A stretch of 64,000 bases of DNA from an uncultured Clostridia bacterium. GTDB lineage: Bacteria; Bacillota; Peptococcia; Peptococcales; Peptococcaceae. The translations under genes and the position numbers were made by a program. The notes under the pieces were generated by a model. It made no database searches. It was not told the DNA's origin and saw nothing but the letters and a program-made list of their open reading frames with translations. Of this stretch, positions 26,635 through 34,173 are shown piece by piece; position 1 is the stretch's first letter, and every line of letters begins with the position of its first letter. Location of the stretch: the NCBI GenBank assembly GCA_944391625.1, contig CALXUG010000006.1:1-64000 (forward strand). Reading direction: 5' to 3'.

Positions 26635-27942
26635 ATGGATGGAAAGACATTGGCGCTGTTATATAAAACGGTGCAGGATAATAATATTTTGCCCATCACC
26701 ACAATCTGCAATGTGCGCTGCGCTTTTTGCAGCCACCACCAAAATCCGCCGGAAGTGCAGGCCATTGCCATTCCCCATCTGGATTTTGATTTGATTCTTG
26801 ATTTGCTGGATTATTTGGACGGCAGCCGTAAAATTATCATTGGGGAATCCACCAGTCTGATTATGGAGGGTGAGCCGTTCACCCATCCGGCATTTTTTGA
26901 AACGCTGGAAGCCATTCGGCGCAAGTTTCCGCAAACACCCATTCAGGTGACAACCAACGGCACTTGGCTGACCGAGGAAAACATCATACGGCTGCAAAAA
27001 TTGGAGCCGCTGGAACTGATTTTTTCGCTGAATGCCTGTCATCCTCAAGTGCGCCGCGTTCTGATGGCAGATCAGCGCGCTTTGACTGCCTGTGCTGCGC
27101 CGCCACTGCTCAAGCAGTATGGACTCTGTTATCATGGCAGTATTGTAGCTATGCCCCATTTGACCGGTTGGGAGGAGCTGGAGCAGACGGTGCAGTATTT
27201 GTATGAGAATCATGCCCGCACCATTCGGATTTTTCAGCCCGGCTATACCCGTCTGACCAAGGCCGAATTGGTTCCCGATGCCGAAGTGTTCCAAAGGTTG
27301 CAGCTTAATACCATCCGGTGGCAGCAGGAAGGCATTCCTGTCACGCTGGAGCCGCAAAGCATGTATACATTGGATGCTGTTGTAGAAGGGGTGATTACCG
27401 GTTCGCCTGCCCAGCAGGCCGGTCTTGTATCCGGGGATCTGCTGCTGCAGATTGATGGGCGCCGTCCTTTTTCCCGGGCAGATGCCTTTGCCATGCTGCG
27501 TGAGAACGGAGTACATCAATTACAGTGGCGGCGGCAGGCGCAGCTGTTAAAAGGGACCGTTACCATTACCCATCAATTTAGCGGTCTGGTGATGTATTAT
27601 GATTTGCAGCGCTCTGAGCTGCAGCAGCTGGAACGGCTTGCTGCCGACGGCAGACGATATGTGATGCTTTGTTCGCAGCTGGGCGCGCCTGCCTGGCAGG
27701 CTGCCGGTGTGCCGGAAAATGTGCAGATTCATATTGCAGAAAATCGTTATTTTGGCGGCAATATCCAGGCTGCCGGATTGCTGACCATTTCTGATTTTCA
27801 GTATGCGTTGGAGCAGATAACCGCGCCTTATGATGCCGTTATTTTGCCGGCCATTGCCTTTAATGACAGCGATAACGATTTGGCAGGGCAAAGTTTGTTT
27901 AGCTGGAGTCAGCAGATTGAGGCAGAACTGATTTTGTTTTGA
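26635..27942 (+). CDS. Radical SAM protein with internal PDZ domain and DUF512-like C-terminus
   Basis: 435 residues. The radical-SAM cluster motif CNVRCAFC is near residue 22, then VTTNGTWLT and strands of a partial TIM barrel to about 235. A PDZ-like domain follows at about 240-310 (ITGSPAQQAGLVSGDLLLQIDG). The C-terminal part has the motifs of DUF512 proteins: ENRYFGGNIQAAGLLTISD and PAIAFNDSDNDLAGQSL. Usual DUF512 proteins put PDZ first, so the order here is changed. Its substrate is unknown. The ribosome site AAGGAG lies 11 bp upstream of the ATG. Confidence 0.75.
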   Translation: MDGKTLALLYKTVQDNNILPITTICNVRCAFCSHHQNPPEVQAIAIPHLDFDLILDLLDYLDGSRKIIIGESTSLIMEGEPFTHPAFFETLEAIRRKFPQTPIQVTTNGTWLTEENIIRLQKLEPLELIFSLNACHPQVRRVLMADQRALTACAAPPLLKQYGLCYHGSIVAMPHLTGWEELEQTVQYLYENHARTIRIFQPGYTRLTKAELVPDAEVFQRLQLNTIRWQQEGIPVTLEPQSMYTLDAVVEGVITGSPAQQAGLVSGDLLLQIDGRRPFSRADAFAMLRENGVHQLQWRRQAQLLKGTVTITHQFSGLVMYYDLQRSELQQLERLAADGRRYVMLCSQLGAPAWQAAGVPENVQIHIAENRYFGGNIQAAGLLTISDFQYALEQITAPYDAVILPAIAFNDSDNDLAGQSLFSWSQQIEAELILF

Positions 27943-28150
27943 TCTGTGACAGTTATTTTGTTTGTAATATTTCATCATCGGGAGATGTTTGTTGCCTGCC
28001 CTCGTACCCGACGCTTTTCTGGTGGGGTAAACTGAAGGATAGGCAAAGATAGGATAGCCGACCACACAATCTTGAGTGTGAAAAAAGTCTAAAAAAGAGC
28101 AGATATTCTTTCATTTCTATTTGTGTTAGCCGCAAATTGGTTAATATGAA

Positions 28151-28166
28151 TGTTTCACGTGAAACA
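28151..28166. other. parS centromere site (ParB/Spo0J binding)
   Basis: TGTTTCACGTGAAACA is a perfect 16-bp palindrome and an exact match to the Firmicutes parS consensus TGTTNCACGTGAAACA. It lies in the 325-bp gap 27943-28267, which otherwise has no supportable gene. ParB loads here and spreads to organise chromosome segregation. Such sites cluster near the replication origin, so the window may be in the origin-proximal part of the chromosome. That location is inference; no parA, parB or dnaA is in view. Confidence 0.9.
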
Positions 28167-28267
28167 TTTGCAATTTTATAAAACGGCATGGGCATGTAAA
28201 CCTGTGCCTTATTTTGTGTGCCGGAGAAATGAAACAATAATAGAAAAGCCTACATGGGAGAATGGGA

Positions 28268-28765
28268 ATGGAAAAAGATATTCAAACAAGTATAGAAATT
28301 TATAAGGAACAATTGCACTATGGACATATACGAACGGCATATTTAGCCTTGACCAAATATGTAGCAGAGTTAAAGTCCGGCTTCCCCAAAACGTATCATA
28401 CCGGCGGCATCTCATTTGGGTATTTGGATTATACCTATTTTCCTTTTTTTAATGCATATTTAAGAAGCCGTAAATTGCGATTTGGTGTGGTGTTAAATCA
28501 TGAACAAATGCAGTTTGAATTATGGCTTATGGGGCAGAATGGCGAGGTGCAAAAACGATACTGGGAAATTTTGAAACTGTCCCAATGGAATCAAGACAGA
28601 AAAGAAATGCCGCAATATTCGGTATTAGAAGTTGTTTTAGAAAATCAGATTGATTTTAACAACAAGGAAACTATGACCGAGAATATCATCACCGGCGCTA
28701 TATCCTTGGCATCGGAAATACAAAAATATTTAGAAAACAAGGATGGTGAAAGTTCGGTTTGTTGA
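28268..28765 (+). CDS. Hypothetical protein resembling the DUF7000 family
   Basis: 165 residues, soluble, with conserved-looking blocks TGGISFGYLDYTYFPFF and RFGVVLNHEQMQFELWLMGQNG. I connect these from memory to proteins annotated DUF7000; the function is unknown. The ATG at 28268 is preferred since TGGGAG lies 7 bp upstream; the in-frame ATG at 28262 is too close to it. It stands alone between the parS region and a separately promoted flavodoxin-like gene. Confidence 0.65.
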   Translation: MEKDIQTSIEIYKEQLHYGHIRTAYLALTKYVAELKSGFPKTYHTGGISFGYLDYTYFPFFNAYLRSRKLRFGVVLNHEQMQFELWLMGQNGEVQKRYWEILKLSQWNQDRKEMPQYSVLEVVLENQIDFNNKETMTENIITGAISLASEIQKYLENKDGESSVC

Positions 28766-28857
28766 AGCATGTGTGACATTTTTATCTAAGCTGCGTTTGC
28801 TTTTCGCCGTACTTGGAAAGGCTATACTTACCGTGGAATAGTTTATTTATTTTTCCG

Positions 28858-28901
28858 ACAGTAAACTGTTTTATAATTTGAAAAAGTTTTCAAGAAAACT
28901 T
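28858..28901 (+). promoter_or_regulatory. Promoter with two operator-like palindromes before the flavodoxin gene
   Basis: TATAAT at 28872-28877 is preceded by ACAGT-AA-ACTGT (28858-28869) and followed by the perfect inverted repeat AAGTTTTC-AA-GAAAACTT (28884-28901), which would sit at about the transcription start. This is a typical place for a repressor. No regulator gene is adjacent. Confidence 0.4.
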
Positions 28902-28996
28902 GGTATGAGCAAGAATCGGCAGGTGTCAGGACGAAATAAAGGATAAACAGTGGATAGCTGTTAATTTAGCGGGGAGATAGAACAGGGGGAGACAAC

Positions 28997-29515
28997 ATGC
29001 AGATTGCGGTGGTATATAGCAGTATGACGGGAAACACTGCTTTGTTGGCACAGGTGATTGCAGAGACAGTGACAAATGGAGAGTGCGTATTTTTAGGAAC
29101 TGCGGAGCGGGCTTTGACATTGCCGCAGTCCATAGAGGAAGCCGAAGTCATTTTTGTGGGATTCTGGACCGATAAAGGCAGCTGTGATGCTCAAACGGCC
29201 AGCTTTTTGGAATCGCTGCACGGCAAGCAGATTTTTTTGTTCGGCACAGCCGGTTTTGGCGGAGATGGATCTTATTTTGCGCAGATTATGGCTCGTGTGC
29301 AGAAACATATAGCAGATACCAATCAAATTGTCGGCAGTTGGATGTGTCAGGGCAAAATGCCGTTGTCTGTCCGCAAAAAGTATGAAACCATGCCGGAACA
29401 GAAGGACGGCCAGAGAGCCGTTTTGCTGAAAAATTTTGATCAGGCGGCGCAGCATCCCGACGCAGCTGATTTGGCTGCATTGCAGCAAATGGTCAATCAG
29501 GTTATTGCCAATTGA
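28997..29515 (+). CDS. Flavodoxin-like protein
   Basis: A 172-residue single-domain protein. The N-terminal VVYSSMTGNTALLA is the FMN phosphate-binding loop (T/S-x-T-G-x-T). VGFWTDKGSCD and FGTAGFGGDGSYF fit the two loops that cradle the isoalloxazine ring. It should carry electrons or act as a small FMN oxidoreductase in the cytoplasm. The ribosome site AGGGGGAG lies upstream of the ATG. It is followed by its own terminator, so it is probably a single-gene unit. Confidence 0.85.
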   Translation: MQIAVVYSSMTGNTALLAQVIAETVTNGECVFLGTAERALTLPQSIEEAEVIFVGFWTDKGSCDAQTASFLESLHGKQIFLFGTAGFGGDGSYFAQIMARVQKHIADTNQIVGSWMCQGKMPLSVRKKYETMPEQKDGQRAVLLKNFDQAAQHPDAADLAALQQMVNQVIAN

Positions 29516-29574
29516 AGTAAGATCGTGTATAGAGCAATGCAGTGGCTGTATAGATTCTATGTCAGAAAAACAGT

Positions 29575-29626
29575 AAGAACAAGCATCATTCCTCAGGATA
29601 GCGGAACGGTGCTTGTTCTTATTTGT
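29575..29626 (+). terminator. Terminator after the flavodoxin-like gene
   Basis: AAGAACAAGCA...CATTCC pairs with GGAACGG...TGCTTGTTCTT around a short loop, followed by a moderately T-rich tail. Confidence 0.8.
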
Positions 29627-29653
29627 ATACATTTGTTATGCCCGCCTTATTCA

Positions 29654-29682
29654 TTGTCATTGCGGCGACTTCTGTATATAAT
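29654..29682 (+). promoter_or_regulatory. Strong promoter of the second two-component system
   Basis: TTGTCA (29654-29659), a 17-bp spacer and TATAAT (29677-29682) lie 38 bp before the response-regulator ATG. This is one of the best sigma-A-type matches in the window. Confidence 0.8.
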
Positions 29683-29719
29683 AATAACATTGAAATTGAA
29701 ACAGCAGGAGGAAACAGCT

Positions 29720-30421
29720 ATGGATTATGTTTTGATTATAGACGATGACAAAGCGCTTTGCGGGCTTATCAAAAAATGTATAGAGCATGAGAGTTTGACA
29801 GCGCTGGTTGCTTATGGCGGTGCGGAGGGATTGCAGCTTGTGGACCAGTACAAGAGCGATCTTGCGCTGGTTATTCTGGATATTATGCTGCCGGATTTGG
29901 ACGGATTTCAGGTCTTGCAAAAAATCAGAGAACATAACTCTGCGCCTGTACTTATGCTCACTGCCAAAAGTGATGAGGCTGACAAAGTCCGCGGATTGCG
30001 GTTGGGCGCTGATGATTATCTGACAAAACCTTTTGGTATTAATGAATTGACAGCTCGTGTTCATTCATTGATTCGTCGTTATACTGTCTTGAATCCGGCA
30101 GCTGAAATTCACCCCGATTTGATACAGCTGCAAAATATGACGATTGATAAAAACAATCATGTTGTCACTGTGTATGGACAAACAGTAGAATTGACAGGCA
30201 AGGAGTTTGATTTACTGTTTTTTCTGGCTTCCAACAAAGGACGGGTATTCACAAAAAAACAAATTTATATGCAGGTCTGGGATAATGCGTATGCTTTTGA
30301 TGACAGCAACATGATGTCCTTTATCAGTAAGCTGCGCAAAAAAATTGAGTTGGATGCCGAACATCCCTTTTATATTCAAACGGTGCGGGGCGTGGGATAC
30401 CGTTTCAACAAGGAGGCATGA
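29720..30421 (+). CDS. OmpR-family response regulator linked to the ABC exporter
   Basis: A 233-residue regulator: receiver with IIDDD, phospho-acceptor Asp in LVILDIMLPDLDGF and DDYLTKPFG, then a winged-helix domain (LTGKEFDLLFFLASNKGRVFTKKQI, ending TVRGVGYRFN). ATG 29720 has AGGAGGAAACAGCT before it; the longer open frame to 29525 crosses a terminator and promoter and is rejected. It is followed at once by its kinase and then by LanFEG-like genes. It likely activates the ABC promoter at 31401-31433 through direct repeats. Confidence 0.94.
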   Translation: MDYVLIIDDDKALCGLIKKCIEHESLTALVAYGGAEGLQLVDQYKSDLALVILDIMLPDLDGFQVLQKIREHNSAPVLMLTAKSDEADKVRGLRLGADDYLTKPFGINELTARVHSLIRRYTVLNPAAEIHPDLIQLQNMTIDKNNHVVTVYGQTVELTGKEFDLLFFLASNKGRVFTKKQIYMQVWDNAYAFDDSNMMSFISKLRKKIELDAEHPFYIQTVRGVGYRFNKEA

Positions 30422-30423
30422 CC

Positions 30424-31347
30424 ATGGAAATCCATACATATTTGTTCATTGGGCTCTGCTTTTCGTTGATTATCAATTTATCTTTGGTGCTGAGACTTCT
30501 TCGAGTCCGGCAGCAGCTTGTGCTGATCAAAGATGTGCTGGCAGATATGAAAGCAGGAAATTTGAATCGCCGTGTTCTTGCATATGAAAATGATATGACA
30601 AAACAAATTTGTTATGACATCAACCGGATTGCAGTGGAGAGCCAAGCCCGCTTAATTCAGCAAAAGCAGGCAGAGCAATCCTATAAACGGCTTATGACAA
30701 GCCTGTCTCATGATGTTAAGACACCGCTTGCTTCTTTGGTTGGTTATTTGGAGGCTGTTGAAAGCGGGTTGGTTGTCGGTGAAGAACGGGAAACTTATAT
30801 TCGGATAGCCGTTGAAAAAGCCCATCAGCTAAAAGCGTTTGTGATTTCGTTGTTTGAATGGGTCAAATTAGATGCGCGGGAACAAGTTTTTCATTTTGAA
30901 CTGGCTGACCTCCATGAATTGTCCCGCAGTATTGTTGCTGATTGGATTCCTGTTTTAGAAAACAATGGTTTGGAATATGAGATTGCAATACCAGAAACAG
31001 TATGCATGATTCGTGTTGATTCTGCCGCCTATGTCCGTGTTTTGAATAACTTATTGCAGAATACGATTACGCACAGTGGGGCTGCAAAAATAAAATTGTC
31101 AGTAACAGAAGAGACAGAGTGGGTAAGCATTGCCTTGAGCGACAACGGACGGGGAATTTTGCCGGAGGAGCTGCCTTATATATTTGAACGGATGTATCAA
31201 TGTGATCATTCCCGTTCTGCTGAAGGAAACGGATTGGGATTATCTATCGCAAAAGAGCTTGTCAATGGGCACGGTGGCAGAATAAGTGTTACCAGTACGC
31301 CTGATATTGAAACCACATTTACGATTTTATTGCCGAAAGTCCTGTGA
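30424..31347 (+). CDS. Sensor histidine kinase with a single N-terminal membrane segment
   Basis: A short kinase of 307 residues with one clear hydrophobic stretch (about residues 5-25) and no extracytoplasmic sensor domain. The phospho-acceptor His is near residue 96 (SLSHDVKTPLASL), and the ATPase domain has NNLLQNTITHSG, DNGRGI and GNGLGLSIAKEL. Small kinases of this type next to ABC exporters typically sense antimicrobial peptides, sometimes through the transporter itself. ATG 30424 has AAGGAGG 7 bp upstream; the ATG at 30418 is too near. The terminator begins inside its last codons. Confidence 0.92.
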   Translation: MEIHTYLFIGLCFSLIINLSLVLRLLRVRQQLVLIKDVLADMKAGNLNRRVLAYENDMTKQICYDINRIAVESQARLIQQKQAEQSYKRLMTSLSHDVKTPLASLVGYLEAVESGLVVGEERETYIRIAVEKAHQLKAFVISLFEWVKLDAREQVFHFELADLHELSRSIVADWIPVLENNGLEYEIAIPETVCMIRVDSAAYVRVLNNLLQNTITHSGAAKIKLSVTEETEWVSIALSDNGRGILPEELPYIFERMYQCDHSRSAEGNGLGLSIAKELVNGHGGRISVTSTPDIETTFTILLPKVL

Positions 31348-31364
31348 TAAAGCAGGACTTTTTT
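31336..31364 (+). terminator. Terminator at the end of the two-component operon
   Basis: AAAGTCCTG (31336-31344) pairs with CAGGACTTTTTT (31353-31364), followed by GTTT. The left arm overlaps the last codons of the kinase gene, so regulator genes and ABC genes form separate units. Confidence 0.88.
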
Positions 31365-31400
31365 GTTTCTGTTATGAAAACATGAAAAAAATAAGATTGC

Positions 31401-31433
31401 GGCAAGGTTTTGGCAAGGTTCCTGTTTTATAAT
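31401..31433 (+). promoter_or_regulatory. ABC-exporter promoter with 11-bp-phased direct repeats
   Basis: GGCAAGGTT at 31401-31409 is repeated exactly at 31412-31420, one helical turn apart. TATAAT follows at 31428-31433. The repeats occupy the -35 position, where no good -35 hexamer exists. This is the classic layout of a promoter activated by an OmpR-family regulator bound as a tandem dimer, most likely the regulator encoded at 29720-30421. Confidence 0.7.
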
Positions 31434-31448
31434 AATCTATATAGATAA

Positions 31449-31518
31449 TTAGAGAAGAACATATCAAATGTGGAACACAATAGTAGCTTCTATTGCGCAA
31501 AAGGCCAATCTTCTCTAA
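31449..31518 (+). promoter_or_regulatory. Structured 5' leader of the ABC-exporter mRNA
   Basis: TTAGAGAAGA (31449-31458) pairs perfectly with TCTTCTCTAA (31509-31518), and inside it CAATAG (31478-31483) pairs with CTATTG (31490-31495). The structure ends 20 bp before the start codon of the ATPase gene. There is no U-run, so it may affect stability or translation rather than termination. Confidence 0.5.
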
Positions 31519-31537
31519 AAGAAAGCGGGGAAACGTG

Positions 31538-32461
31538 ATGCATGATTTTTTGATTGAAACAGAACAGTTAACAAAGATATATGGAAAACAAGTTGTTGTA
31601 GATTCGGTAAATCTTCATGTGAGGAAAGGCAGAATTTACGGCTTGCTTGGGCGTAATGGCGCAGGGAAAACGACGATTATGAAAATGATTTTGGGTTTAA
31701 CCTCCATCACTTCCGGGGAAGTGTATGTATTTGGCCGGAATATCAAAGGGAGAGAGAAACGCATCTATCCAAGGATTGGGGCCATGATTGAAACGCCGGG
31801 ATTTTATCCTAATCTGACTGGGACGGAGAATCTGGAGATTTTTGCAAAGCTGCGCGGTACAGCTGCTTCTGATGCAGTAAAAACTGCTTTGAAGATTGTT
31901 GGTTTGCCCTATAAGGATAAAAAGCTGTTCAGCAAATATTCTCTTGGTATGAAACAGCGGCTTGGCATTGCCAATGCCATTCTCCATGATCCTGAGTTGT
32001 TGATTTTAGATGAACCAACCAATGGGCTTGATCCCATTGGAATTGCTGAAGTTAGAAATTTTTTAAAAGAACTGAGTCAAGAACGGGGAAAGACCATTCT
32101 GATTTCCAGTCATATTCTTTCCGAAATACAATTGCTGGCTGATGATATCGGTATTATCGACCATGGTGTTTTGCTGGAAGAAAGCAGCATGGAAGAATTA
32201 CAAAAAAAGAACAGCCAGTATATCCTTCTGCAAGTTTCTGATGTTTCCAAAGCGGTGATACTTTTGGAGCAGCAATTTGCAGTGCAGGCGTATTCGGTAG
32301 AAGATGAGCATAGGCTGCGGCTATATGATACGTCTCTGGATATGGCAGCAATCAATAAAGCGCTGGTGTTACAGGGCGTATCTGTTATCAGCGCAAGTCT
32401 GCGTAATGATACGTTGGAGGACTATTTTAAGAAGATTACGGGAGGAGAGGGCATTGCTTAA
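31538..32461 (+). CDS. ABC transporter ATPase, lantibiotic/bacitracin immunity type (LanF/BcrA-like)
   Basis: A 307-residue ATP-binding subunit: Walker A GLLGRNGAGKTT near residue 40, signature FSKYSLGMKQRLG near 140, Walker B LLILDEPTNGLDP, and the H-loop ILISSHIL. The C-terminal 80 residues are the extension typical of BcrA/LanF. ATG 31538 follows GCGGGGA. With the two membrane proteins downstream it makes a LanFEG-like exporter that would remove peptide antibiotics from the membrane. The true substrate is unknown, and no biosynthetic genes are present, so resistance rather than self-immunity is likely. Confidence 0.92.
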   Translation: MHDFLIETEQLTKIYGKQVVVDSVNLHVRKGRIYGLLGRNGAGKTTIMKMILGLTSITSGEVYVFGRNIKGREKRIYPRIGAMIETPGFYPNLTGTENLEIFAKLRGTAASDAVKTALKIVGLPYKDKKLFSKYSLGMKQRLGIANAILHDPELLILDEPTNGLDPIGIAEVRNFLKELSQERGKTILISSHILSEIQLLADDIGIIDHGVLLEESSMEELQKKNSQYILLQVSDVSKAVILLEQQFAVQAYSVEDEHRLRLYDTSLDMAAINKALVLQGVSVISASLRNDTLEDYFKKITGGEGIA

Positions 32462-33185
32462 ATTGATTCAGGCCGAATTTATGAAACTGCGCCGAAGAAG
32501 GTTTGTTTGGCTGATGTTGTCAGCAGCGCTGTTTATGCCTCTGTTTGCGTTGTCTTATTTTCAGCATATAGGAGAAACTGGCGTTGAGCCGATACAGTTT
32601 TATAAATGGGCAGCGTTCAGTTACACGCCGTGGATTATCCTGCCCGTTGTTTTGGGTATGCTTTGTACAATGCTTTTGTATGACGAACATCAATATGATG
32701 TGTGCAAGCAGCTTTGGATTGTGCCGATTCATCCAATGGGGTATTTTTTCAGTAAGTTTGCGGTTGTATTGTTTTATGCCATCCTGTTTATGTGCATCAC
32801 AGCCTGCGCTTCTGTTTTGGCCGGTATTTTTTCCGATTGTACTATCTGGGATGGAAGCAGTGCCCTGTATCTTCTGAAAAAATGCATGGAGATTGGTGTA
32901 CTGACAGCTTTTGCTATGCTGCCTGTTTTGGCGGTGGCTGCATCACAAAAAGGATATATTCTTCCTGTTTGCGTTACTTTGATTTATACATTTCTCGGAT
33001 TTATTTTGCTGATGGTAAATATGTATCTGCATCCGCTTTCCAGCATGACAGTCATTGTAATGGGGGATGTGCCGGGCGTGGTACTGACACAAGAACGTAA
33101 TAACATGGCTGCATTGTTTTGCATTGGAATATGGGGTGTTGTTTCAACAGCTGCGGCAAATATTGCATTGCATAGAAGAACGTGA
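32454..33185 (+). CDS. ABC-2 permease subunit 1 (LanE-like)
   Basis: 243 residues with about six hydrophobic segments (for example FVWLMLSAALFMPLFAL, WIILPVVLGMLCTMLL, FAVVLFYAILFMCITAC and VCVTLIYTFLGFILLMV). The N-terminal LIQAEFMKLRRRR is the cytoplasmic basic helix of this permease class. A TTG start at 32454, inside the end of the ATPase gene (8-bp overlap) and after GGAGGAGAGG, fits best; an in-frame ATG far upstream would overlap the ATPase by 150 bp. Confidence 0.85.
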   Translation: MLKLIQAEFMKLRRRRFVWLMLSAALFMPLFALSYFQHIGETGVEPIQFYKWAAFSYTPWIILPVVLGMLCTMLLYDEHQYDVCKQLWIVPIHPMGYFFSKFAVVLFYAILFMCITACASVLAGIFSDCTIWDGSSALYLLKKCMEIGVLTAFAMLPVLAVAASQKGYILPVCVTLIYTFLGFILLMVNMYLHPLSSMTVIVMGDVPGVVLTQERNNMAALFCIGIWGVVSTAAANIALHRRT

Positions 33186-33195
33186 GGTGTAAACA

Positions 33196-33957
33196 ATGAA
33201 ACAATTACTTTGGGCGGAAAAACAAAAGCTTCGTCGTTCTAAACTTATTTGGATTACCATGTTTGCAACAATTATGGTTGCAGTCATTGTTTTTGCGCAA
33301 GGACAATTTGTATTTCATGGTTCCCGTTATGTGGATAACGCAGGTTGGTTTATGACGGCTGCGCAGTCACTTGCCACTTTTTTTGTTTTTCCTGCAGTCA
33401 TCGCCCTTTTCGGCAGTTATATGATTTGTCGGGAGGAACAAGAGGATACCATGAAGTCTTTGCGGCTTATTCCGGTGAATGAACCGAAATTGATTGTTGC
33501 AAAAATGATTATAACGCTGGCTTTTAGTATTTTGATTTATCTGCTGCTTTTTCTGATAACCGTTTCAGTTGAAGCAATTTTGCATAATGAATCGTTGTCT
33601 ATTGGATTGGTGCTGGAATTTTTGAAAATTTACTTTTTAGATGGGGTGGGCGTATTCTTAGCAATTGCTCCGATGATTGTTTTGGTAGCACGCGTGAAAA
33701 AAGGGTATTGGTTGGCGCTGGTATTTACAGAACTCTATTCCTTTGCCGGTCTATTCACAAGTATGTCCGGTGTGCTGAAGGTGTTCTATCCGATTACAGC
33801 AGTATTTCATGTTTCTGGTTATTATGATGCATCTGTAATACAGATTATATTAAGCGGGATAACTTTGTTGCTCTGCGGCGGAATCGCTGTAATGCTGCTG
33901 GTCAGTTTTCAGAAAAAGCACAGCAATGATAACAGAGATGGATTCCGTCATAAATAA
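33196..33957 (+). CDS. ABC-2 permease subunit 2 (LanG-like)
   Basis: 253 residues with about six membrane segments and the same N-terminal pattern as the first permease (LLWAEKQKLRRSKLIWI). The EEQEDTMKSLRLIPVNEPKLIVAK cytoplasmic loop is a recurrent feature of lantibiotic-protection and bacitracin permeases. It starts 10 bp after the first permease with a GTGAGGTG ribosome site, and it is the last gene before a strong terminator. Confidence 0.88.
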   Translation: MKQLLWAEKQKLRRSKLIWITMFATIMVAVIVFAQGQFVFHGSRYVDNAGWFMTAAQSLATFFVFPAVIALFGSYMICREEQEDTMKSLRLIPVNEPKLIVAKMIITLAFSILIYLLLFLITVSVEAILHNESLSIGLVLEFLKIYFLDGVGVFLAIAPMIVLVARVKKGYWLALVFTELYSFAGLFTSMSGVLKVFYPITAVFHVSGYYDASVIQIILSGITLLLCGGIAVMLLVSFQKKHSNDNRDGFRHK

Positions 33958-34028
33958 ATCCGCAGCGGGAATATCAGGAAACGGAATTTTTTACATGACG
34001 GCGGCAGTTACTAAAATGATAAGTAAAC

Positions 34029-34086
34029 AAAAAACGCTGAAAACCAATAAAAACGTAATGTTTCTCTTGGTTTTCAGCGTTTTTTT
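34029..34086 (+). terminator. Terminator of the ABC-exporter operon
   Basis: AAAAAACGCTGAAAACCAA pairs with TTGGTTTTCAGCGTTTTTTT around an AT-rich loop. The stem is almost perfect over 19 bp, with T-runs on both strands. Confidence 0.93.
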
Positions 34087-34173
34087 GATTTCATATAGCT
34101 TGCCGGGAAAAATTTTGTTATTTCATTTCAGTTAAAAGACGAGCAAACCTGACCGATACCTCTGACAAAGTGA

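Noticed and set aside
29525-29719. 65-codon N-terminal extension of the second response regulator
   Set aside because: It covers a terminator and a consensus promoter; AGGAGG directly precedes ATG 29720.
33926-34135. 69-codon + strand frame after the second permease
   Set aside because: It overlaps the permease end, runs through the terminator hairpin and has no ribosome site.
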